Source: Planctomycetota bacterium (lineage in GTDB: Bacteria; Planctomycetota; Phycisphaerae; Sedimentisphaerales; Anaerohalosphaeraceae). From it: a stretch of DNA of 10,888 bases. Shown here piece after piece: positions 5,801-10,888 of the stretch (position 1 is its first letter; the number at the start of each line of letters is the position of its first letter). Made by a program: the position numbers and the translations under genes. The notes beneath the pieces were generated by a model, which searched no databases, was not told the origin of the DNA, and worked only from the letters and a program-made list of their open reading frames with translations. The stretch spans positions 1 through 10,888 of the forward strand of contig VRUF01000078.1 of NCBI GenBank assembly GCA_019456245.1, written 5' to 3'.

Positions 5801-6799
5801 TCAAGGTTCAAGCCACATCGAGGACAAAACCGCAAAATCGGACATATTAACTGCTCCGATATCAACAACATCGGCTCCATTGCAATAATTATTGCCCGCC
5901 CCGCAATCATCTCGTAACCACTGGACGGCTAAGTTTTGCAGTTCGTTTGCATATATAGTGTCTATTATCCAGTCGGCGTAGGGGCTTATTCTTACGGCGT
6001 CCATATAATTGTCTAATGGCCCGTTTGGATATTCAGGTAACGGTGCTGGCGGGTTACCATTATCGAGGAACCAACTCTCCCCAGAATAGGCGACGCCTCT
6101 GTTTAGGCCGATCACTTCCCAGCCATTTGCAGTTTGTCGGAACCAGCCGCCGCCTGAATCATGTTCACCAATAGCGCATTCGTATTCTGTGGTTAAGGGC
6201 TCGTCGAATTGGCTTACGATAAGTTCTGATGTATAGCCTGCGGTGGTTGATGAGGTGCCTGTGACTTTGTTTGTCCCCCATCCGCCAATCCCGTTGGCCG
6301 GCGTCGGTAAGCTCGGGTAAAGCCACTCATAGCCGTAAGTATAGTCCTGGCCCATGTAATGAACTTCGAGTTCAGCACCTCTGGAGACACCGTATCCTCC
6401 GAGCACTGCGACCTGGTTTACTTCGTTGGGGTCAAAGTTTATTGAGACGTATTCTGTTAGATTTGCGTTGTTTAGTTTTACAAGCCTTAAGTCGGCGGAT
6501 TGGTGAGTGAAAAAACTGTCAATCGTATAATCTGTTCCGGCAATATTTACCATCACACCCGGTACACTAGTATCGCTATTCGTCTGGTGCCTGGTTGTTA
6601 TTATGTAATTTGGTGCTATGACGACGCATGATGCATCGTTGTCCCATCTTCCGACAACAGAAACAGGCGGATGGTCAATCCACGTCGCAAGATTCGGCTC
6701 ATTATCAGGATGAAGAACTATCCCCCATGTAGGACAGACTGCGCATATACCGCAAAGCACAACCGCAAACCGCAACAAAAATTTCGCACCCATATCCAT
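5801..6799 (-). CDS. Secreted trypsin-like serine protease with a degenerate dockerin-like tail
   Basis: The 332-residue product begins with a Sec signal peptide (about residues 1-26: basic start, then FAVVLCGICAV). The mature part looks like an S1-family chymotrypsin-fold protease. Candidate triad residues are His71 in ITTRHQ (the usual TAAHC motif altered), Asp103 in SADLRLVKL and Ser215 in HDSGGGW. The last ~38 residues have two Cys and then ADVVDIGAVNMSDFAVLSSMWLE, resembling the calcium-loop/helix repeat of dockerins that ends many secreted planctomycete proteins. Loop positions D1, G6, N9 and D12 are kept, but positions 3 and 5 are not the usual Asn/Asp. Only one such repeat is seen, so it is more likely a surface-sorting or anchoring tag than a true cellulosomal dockerin. 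The ATG at 6799 was chosen; ATG 6793 and a TTG at 6805 are alternatives. It has its own extended -10 promoter. Confidence 0.8.
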   Translation of the reverse strand: MDMGAKFLLRFAVVLCGICAVCPTWGIVLHPDNEPNLATWIDHPPVSVVGRWDNDASCVVIAPNYIITTRHQTNSDTSVPGVMVNIAGTDYTIDSFFTHQSADLRLVKLNNANLTEYVSINFDPNEVNQVAVLGGYGVSRGAELEVHYMGQDYTYGYEWLYPSLPTPANGIGGWGTNKVTGTSSTTAGYTSELIVSQFDEPLTTEYECAIGEHDSGGGWFRQTANGWEVIGLNRGVAYSGESWFLDNGNPPAPLPEYPNGPLDNYMDAVRISPYADWIIDTIYANELQNLAVQWLRDDCGAGNNYCNGADVVDIGAVNMSDFAVLSSMWLEP

Positions 6800-6838
6800 C
6801 ACCAATCAGCCCATACCATCTCCGCATCACGACCGTAC

Positions 6839-6847
6839 ATTATAACA
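6839..6847 (-). promoter_or_regulatory. Extended -10 promoter for the protease gene
   Basis: The minus strand reads TGTTATAAT (6847-6839), a perfect -10 with the TGn extension, about 40 nt before the ATG at 6799. No good -35 box is present at the right distance, which is usual for extended -10 promoters. Confidence 0.55.
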
Positions 6848-6935
6848 CAAAAGCTTCCAAAATGACCGAAAAATCCCCCCTATCCTCCCAATAATGCCTC
6901 TGGTGACCGTTTAAAGCCGATTGTTGATATTAACC

Positions 6936-7331
6936 TTATGCCCCGCCGCCAAACCCGGCTGCGTAAACTATCAGCAAACCCAAAACCACCGCAACAACAC
7001 CCAAAAGCCTCAAAAACCAATCACCCCGCATCTTCCACCAGTTAAGAAACCTCTTCAGTTTTGCGGGCCCCATCATGAACATTGCAATCCCGGCAGTGCA
7101 CGTAATAAGACCAAGAGCGATAATGATGGCAGGTTTTGCGCAGCTCGTTGCCGCAACAAGAAACAAAACCCCAAAGGCCGTCTTCAAAGGCGGCAAAACA
7201 TACACCATCCTGCCCTTAAGAAATATTCCGATTGCCTGCCGGTAAAAACCCGGCTTGATCACGATCACTATCCCCTCAAACACACAAATCAATCCAACAA
7301 CAAAAACGATAGTTCGCAAAGTAGCTTCCAT
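6936..7331 (-). CDS. Small integral membrane protein, function unknown
   Basis: The 131-residue product is strongly hydrophobic, with four probable membrane helices at about 5-25, 43-63, 66-87 and 106-125. Loops include the conserved-looking KPGFYRQAIGIFLKGRMVYV after helix 1 and the basic PAKLKRFLNWWKMRGDW before helix 4; by the positive-inside rule both may face the cytoplasm, with the two termini outside or re-entrant. I do not recognise the family and no enzyme motif is visible. GGGAG lies 9 nt before the ATG. It is 136 bp upstream of the protease gene and separated from the galactokinase-like gene above it by a palindrome cluster, so it may be transcribed alone. Confidence 0.75.
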   Translation of the reverse strand: MEATLRTIVFVVGLICVFEGIVIVIKPGFYRQAIGIFLKGRMVYVLPPLKTAFGVLFLVAATSCAKPAIIIALGLITCTAGIAMFMMGPAKLKRFLNWWKMRGDWFLRLLGVVAVVLGLLIVYAAGFGGGA

Positions 7332-7366
7332 AATTGCAGTCTCCCAAAATCAAAAATAAAACAGCC

Positions 7367-7381
7367 TCCGCCATAGGCGGA
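7367..7381. repeat. Perfect short palindrome TCCGCC-ATA-GGCGGA
   Basis: Two 6-bp arms with a 3-bp loop form the first of three adjacent inverted repeats in the gap between the galactokinase-like and membrane-protein genes. The sequence resembles short GC-rich palindromes that are scattered in many environmental bacterial genomes (recognised from memory, not searched). Confidence 0.6.
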
Positions 7382-7396
7382 ATCTAATTTCATTTA

Positions 7397-7420
7397 ACCC
7401 CCAATCTTTAGATCGGGGGT
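7397..7420. repeat. Strong hairpin, two 11-nt arms
   Basis: ACCCCC-A-ATCT and AGAT-C-GGGGGT pair around a 2-nt centre with a single A/C mismatch. In DNA this is a near-perfect 24-bp palindrome; in RNA it would be a stable hairpin on either strand. It could slow transcription coming from the galactokinase-like gene. Confidence 0.65.
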
Positions 7421-7422
7421 AA

Positions 7423-7465
7423 GGGCCGACCTGTCCGCCGTAGCCTTGGCGAAGGAGGAAGGCCC
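7423..7465. repeat. Third, imperfect inverted repeat of the cluster
   Basis: GGGCC (7423-7427) and GGCCC (7461-7465) bracket a stretch where TCCGCC (7434-7439) can pair with GGC and GGA at 7448-7456 around bulged bases. The shared TCCGCC core links it with the palindrome at 7367-7381. It ends 11 bp beyond the stop codon of the galactokinase-like gene. Confidence 0.45.
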
Positions 7466-7476
7466 GCATTCAATAG

Positions 7477-8700
7477 CTAAAAAACCTTCATCCCGTCAAC
7501 GGTCCTGCACACATGCACAGCATATTTATCAGCATAATCCGGCTGGCGCTTTGGATACTCGCTATCGACCGCCGCCTTTACGGCATCGACGCTATCGGCC
7601 CTGACCAGCGCACCGGAAGCACCCTTATCACCGCCGCCAAGCATCCTCTCACCAAGGGTACCGTCGACGCGGCGAACGATATCGCACATCGTCTCAAGCT
7701 CATCCCCGGATATTTTATACTCATCCCTAAGCCCAAACCCGTCCTCACGGAAGATCGCCCCGACCGTCTCAATATCCCCAGCCTTCCAGGCGTCCATCAT
7801 CTCGTAAAATCGTTTCTGCGCCTTATAAATATAAGTCATACGGTCGCACAGATCCGGATGCGATTCCTCAAACTCCGCCAGCACCTTGCCATAAAGCCTT
7901 TCGTCCTTAATATCGGCAAGACAAGTAATATCGAACCCTGCCGCTTTCGCCAGCTCAACAAGTTTATCGCACTCAGCCCGCCGTATCTTGTATGTCGATT
8001 TCTCCAAACCGCCCCGAACAGTCCCCGTATCGAGTCCGACAATCCGAAAATCCGTCGCCCCTTCCCCAAGCGGCACATAATCGATACTCTGCGCCTTAGG
8101 ATTATAATGAGTCCCCATCCCCTCCTTCGCAAACAGGATCATTATCTGGTCAAGCTGACCGCAGGGCGAACCGATATAATCGTTTTCTACAGCCTGGGCA
8201 AGGTCAACGATCTTAAATTGATCTTCAACTGCGATACCGTTAACATCCAGCATCGAAAGGATCAGGTTAAGGCTCAAAGATGCCGACCTGCTCATCCCGC
8301 CGCCGGGAATATTACCATAAAGCACCGCGTCAAATCCTTTATCAAGTTTCATCCCCTCGCGATGCAAAACATAATCGACTCCGTAAGGAAACCGCGCCCA
8401 CGATTCATGCACGCTCTTTGGCTCCGGAACATTCCCCAAAGTAAACTCGACCACACCGTCATCGGGAAAATTACCGCTGTATATACGAACCCGGTCACTG
8501 CCGTTAGGCTTATAAGACATCCAGATAAACCGATCCGTCCCAACCCCGAAAAGTTCTGTCCCGTTATAATCGCCATGCTCAACCCCAAGACAAAACCGCG
8601 AAGAGGATCGCCGAACCGCACCGGCAACAACATCAAGCCCCTGTTGACCGGCAAGTTCTCTCAAGTATCCAACAGCCTGCCCATCATCAACAATATCCAA
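7477..8700 (-). CDS. Galactokinase-like GHMP kinase
   Basis: The 407-residue cytoplasmic protein has galactokinase length and motif order. These enzymes phosphorylate a sugar, classically galactose to galactose-1-phosphate for the Leloir pathway. Motif 1 is R35-FCLGVEHGDYN (residues 35-46), matching RVNLIGEHTDYN, but the usual APG before it is SSS. Motif 2 is GNIPGGGMSRSAS (129-141), where galactokinases usually have GLSSSAS. CGQLDQ (180-185) carries the probable catalytic Asp184. Motif 3 is ERMLGGGDKGASGALV (351-366), where FGG is replaced by DKG. All three motifs deviate, so the substrate may be galactose or another sugar such as a uronic or amino sugar. The start is TTG, backed by AGGAG 6 nt upstream and an in-frame stop just before. 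It follows the beta-helix gene by 25 nt and is probably cotranscribed, which suggests it handles sugar released from that enzyme's polymer. Confidence 0.85.
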   Translation of the reverse strand: MDIVDDGQAVGYLRELAGQQGLDVVAGAVRRSSSRFCLGVEHGDYNGTELFGVGTDRFIWMSYKPNGSDRVRIYSGNFPDDGVVEFTLGNVPEPKSVHESWARFPYGVDYVLHREGMKLDKGFDAVLYGNIPGGGMSRSASLSLNLILSMLDVNGIAVEDQFKIVDLAQAVENDYIGSPCGQLDQIMILFAKEGMGTHYNPKAQSIDYVPLGEGATDFRIVGLDTGTVRGGLEKSTYKIRRAECDKLVELAKAAGFDITCLADIKDERLYGKVLAEFEESHPDLCDRMTYIYKAQKRFYEMMDAWKAGDIETVGAIFREDGFGLRDEYKISGDELETMCDIVRRVDGTLGERMLGGGDKGASGALVRADSVDAVKAAVDSEYPKRQPDYADKYAVHVCRTVDGMKVF

Positions 8701-8706
8701 AACAAA

Positions 8707-8711
8707 CTCCT
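8707..8711 (-). promoter_or_regulatory. Ribosome binding site setting a TTG start
   Basis: AGGAG on the minus strand lies 6 nt before the TTG at 8700. An in-frame TAG overlaps this site, so no longer reading is possible. Confidence 0.7.
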
Positions 8712-8725
8712 AAAAATTACGGTTT

Positions 8726-10816
8726 TCAATCCGAAGTGTTTGGGTTCATAGTTAGCTTTGCAAATATACGATAAGGAACCGTGTTTCCGGTGATTTCGTC
8801 ATAAACGGCATTTTCGAAAGGAAAAACACCTCCCCGCATTTCATTGCCGCAAATTGAAATCTCATGTGAGTTTCTGATTTGAATCGCGGTGTGGCAAGGC
8901 TTCCATACCCCGGTAGTCCTGTGACTTATAAAATTTGCAAAAAGAAGGTTTCGAGAATCCTTTATATACATTCCGAGTGTTTCTTCACAGCCACGGTCCT
9001 CCTCCAACTGAAGGGCATAGAATGACCAGTTTTCAACATTGTCGATTTTAACTTCCAGCTCCTTGTGATGCTCTACCGAGATCTGGTAAATCTTCCCGGG
9101 AGATTTCGTATCACTGATATATAACGGCAAACGGGTCCTTGTGTCGTGGATCCAAATATTCTTAAAGATACCTGCCCCGCCCTCAGTAATCCAAAGAGTG
9201 CAGCTTTGCCCTTTCCCAAATGAGTCCGTGTGTCCATGGTCTCCGAAAAAATGCCCATCCTCAATAAAGGAATGCCGTCCTGCCATCCATTTGATGCCGA
9301 TAATTCCAGGATTGTGTCCCAGGTTAAATCCAATCCCGGAGATTCCGTTGGTTTTGCCTTTTGAAGATACCAGAAGCGGCTTCCTGTTTTCAGGATCGGT
9401 AAAACCGGGTGTATCATCCTTAACGATGAGCACCGTCCTCGACGGATGAAGACCGACCAGCATGGTTCGATCGCGCAGTGTTATTGTTCTTGAAATAACA
9501 TATTTCCCCATGGGTACATAAATGGTGTCGTATTTCAAAATCGCATTCTCAAAAATGGCTGTGCAGTCTGTTTCGCCGTCGCCTTTTGCGCCTAAATCTG
9601 CAATATTAACCCAACTTGTTTGCGGGGGCAGTTTGCCCATATCGTCCGGCGTAAATTCTCCAAGGGAATCGATCGGAGACTGTTTTATTTTCGTCGCAAA
9701 TTCGACTGGGAATTGCTCTGAAGACGGTACTTCAACATGCAAGCCATGGGAGAAACTTTCCACGGCATATATCGGCGCCTCAGCTTCATACGAAAATTTT
9801 ACTTCATTCTTTGACCACCCCTGTGTGCGACCGCTGAATTTCGAACTGAAAGGGACATTTGATAATTTGACATTATCCAGGTTAACCTGAAGCTCAGGCG
9901 AAACGAAATTCCTGAAAACCAGAGCGGATGTTTTAATATTTTTAAACACGGTATCCTTCACATACAATTTTTCTTGCCCGGGGACTAAAATCCCTACAGG
10001 AGAATTTGTGAATCTGCCACGAATAACAAGCATTCTTGCTCCATTGGTGATCAAGGAAGCTTGACGCTGGTCTTCGAACTTACAATCCAATAGCATACAT
10101 TGCCAGTCCGGTGGTGATGATTTCGTATTTATTCCCCACTCTCCTCCGCTAAATGTGCAATTTTCTATCATATTGCCCATGTCTTCGACGCCGCCGCGAC
10201 CGCTTCCTACATTGAAGTGGATGTTTTGCAGCATACACCCTTGAGCGATGTGGTACCTAACAGCGATCGCAGCCGGATTGCCTTCTCCGATTTTAAAATT
10301 TATGTTATTGATACCTGAATAAAACGTGCTCCATGTTCCATCAACAAATTCAGAGGTCCGCCAGGTGCCAGGCTGTGAAACCTCTATATCTCCAGGCCCC
10401 TGACAGAAATGAACCATATATTTATTTTCGCCTTCTTGAAAACCCGGAGTGTTATCGCCCAATGTAAAGGTCGGTCTATTGGCCCCATAGCCAATCAACC
10501 GGATGCCTGACCACAGACGAATTGTGTTTCCCAATCTGTAAGTACCTTCAGGTATAAACACAATCCCATTACGCGATTGTTTCAGTACATGATCAATTGC
10601 AGCCTGAAGCGCGGGAGCATCATCGCCCATGCCATCAGCTGTCACATCAAACTGCTCTTGATTCAAATACACCGCATTTGAATCATTGAACTTTTCCGTA
10701 TAGATCGAATGAGTATGGTCTTGCCCCGCGGACAAAGATAACAATGGGCTCATTGCGATAAACGCAATAATTGTGCAGGATATGGTTTCTTTAGTATGTT
10801 GTTTATTATATTCCAC
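8726..10816 (-). CDS. Secreted tandem beta-helix protein (Pectate_lyase_3 / GH55-like)
   Basis: The 696-residue product starts with a Sec signal peptide (about 1-31; hydrophobic TIISC-type core IIAFIAMSPLLSLSAG). Two right-handed beta-helix domains follow. Each opens with a pectate-lyase-superfamily entry motif: DVTADGMGDDAPALQAAIDHV (about 57-77) with GIVFIPEGTYRL, and ADLGAKGDGETDCTAIFENAI (about 406-426) with TIYVPMGKYVI. Both then carry a related DxTPGF...EN segment (121-131 and 468-477) and a GI..I.F block, showing internal duplication. Two such domains in tandem is the layout of GH55 beta-1,3-glucanases, while single domains occur in GH28-like and polysaccharide lyase proteins; the exact polymer cannot be told. 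I could not assign catalytic residues. The GTG start has AGGAAAGG 7 nt upstream. It probably forms an operon with the galactokinase-like gene 25 nt downstream, in line with extracellular polysaccharide use. Confidence 0.8.
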   Translation of the reverse strand: MEYNKQHTKETISCTIIAFIAMSPLLSLSAGQDHTHSIYTEKFNDSNAVYLNQEQFDVTADGMGDDAPALQAAIDHVLKQSRNGIVFIPEGTYRLGNTIRLWSGIRLIGYGANRPTFTLGDNTPGFQEGENKYMVHFCQGPGDIEVSQPGTWRTSEFVDGTWSTFYSGINNINFKIGEGNPAAIAVRYHIAQGCMLQNIHFNVGSGRGGVEDMGNMIENCTFSGGEWGINTKSSPPDWQCMLLDCKFEDQRQASLITNGARMLVIRGRFTNSPVGILVPGQEKLYVKDTVFKNIKTSALVFRNFVSPELQVNLDNVKLSNVPFSSKFSGRTQGWSKNEVKFSYEAEAPIYAVESFSHGLHVEVPSSEQFPVEFATKIKQSPIDSLGEFTPDDMGKLPPQTSWVNIADLGAKGDGETDCTAIFENAILKYDTIYVPMGKYVISRTITLRDRTMLVGLHPSRTVLIVKDDTPGFTDPENRKPLLVSSKGKTNGISGIGFNLGHNPGIIGIKWMAGRHSFIEDGHFFGDHGHTDSFGKGQSCTLWITEGGAGIFKNIWIHDTRTRLPLYISDTKSPGKIYQISVEHHKELEVKIDNVENWSFYALQLEEDRGCEETLGMYIKDSRNLLFANFISHRTTGVWKPCHTAIQIRNSHEISICGNEMRGGVFPFENAVYDEITGNTVPYRIFAKLTMNPNTSD

Positions 10817-10823
10817 TATATTG

Positions 10824-10831
10824 CCTTTCCT
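10824..10831 (-). promoter_or_regulatory. Ribosome binding site setting a GTG start
   Basis: AGGAAAGG on the minus strand lies 7 nt before the GTG at 10816, in front of a good signal peptide. No ATG gives an equally good start. Confidence 0.65.
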
Positions 10832-10848
10832 ACCCTTTTGCCTTTCTT

Positions 10849-10888
10849 TTACTCTATCATTTCTATCATATCGCCAGCCACCTCAACG
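10849..10888 (-). CDS. Possible last 12 codons of an upstream gene
   Basis: One minus-strand frame is open from the window edge to TAA at 10851-10849 and reads VEVAGDMIEMIE. It is the only open frame in this stretch and ends 32 bp before the GTG of the beta-helix gene, as an operon neighbour would. It is too short to identify and could be chance. Confidence 0.25.
   Translation of the reverse strand, partial: VEVAGDMIEMIE

Noticed and set aside
7332..7476. CRISPR array
   Set aside because: The inverted repeats are of different length and sequence and there are no regular spacers.
7513..8751. A 412-codon plus-strand open frame opposite the galactokinase-like gene
   Set aside because: Its protein has no recognisable domain or good ribosome site, and the minus strand encodes clear GHMP motifs. 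It is open only because of the codon bias of the true gene.

Overview
This looks like bacterial chromosomal DNA, most likely from a planctomycete of the Phycisphaerae/Sedimentisphaerales type. The placement is an inference. It rests on a secreted protease with a short degenerate dockerin-like C-terminal tail, an ECF sigma factor coupled to a single-pass membrane protein with a LolA-like outer domain, and a secreted tandem beta-helix carbohydrate enzyme. Promoters are of ordinary sigma70 type, and TTG and GTG starts occur. I see no RNA gene, CRISPR array, transposase or phage gene.

Plus-strand half (1-3214). The window opens inside an oligopeptide/dipeptide ABC transporter ATPase of the DppF/OppF type, which appears to lack about 12 residues just after its H-loop. 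A near-consensus promoter (616-644) then drives a two-gene unit: a STAS-domain anti-sigma-antagonist-like protein and a tandem-ACT protein with a lysine-rich tail. A hairpin at 1565-1596 probably ends this unit. Next come an ECF sigma factor gene (1707-2255) and an overlapping gene for a membrane-anchored protein that is probably its regulator. These end at a clear intrinsic terminator (3188-3214).

Minus-strand half (3277-10888), read right to left. A secreted protein with two related beta-helix domains (10816-8726) is followed 25 nt later by a divergent galactokinase-like GHMP kinase (8700-7477), a plausible catabolic pair. A cluster of short palindromes (7367-7465) separates these from a small four-helix membrane protein (7331-6936). 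Then come a secreted trypsin-like protease (6799-5801) with an extended -10 promoter, glmS (5632-3764) with its own promoter, and a small cysteine-motif protein (3615-3277) with a consensus TTGACA/TATAAT promoter.

Functional reading. The right part concerns extracellular polysaccharide and protein degradation plus sugar phosphorylation. GlmS supplies amino sugar for the cell envelope. The left part is signalling (STAS, ACT, ECF sigma). No wholly new system is evident. The items most worth checking are the ABC ATPase deletion, the STAS-ACT pair with its basic tail, the galactokinase-like protein with altered motifs, the duplicated beta-helix protein and the palindrome cluster.
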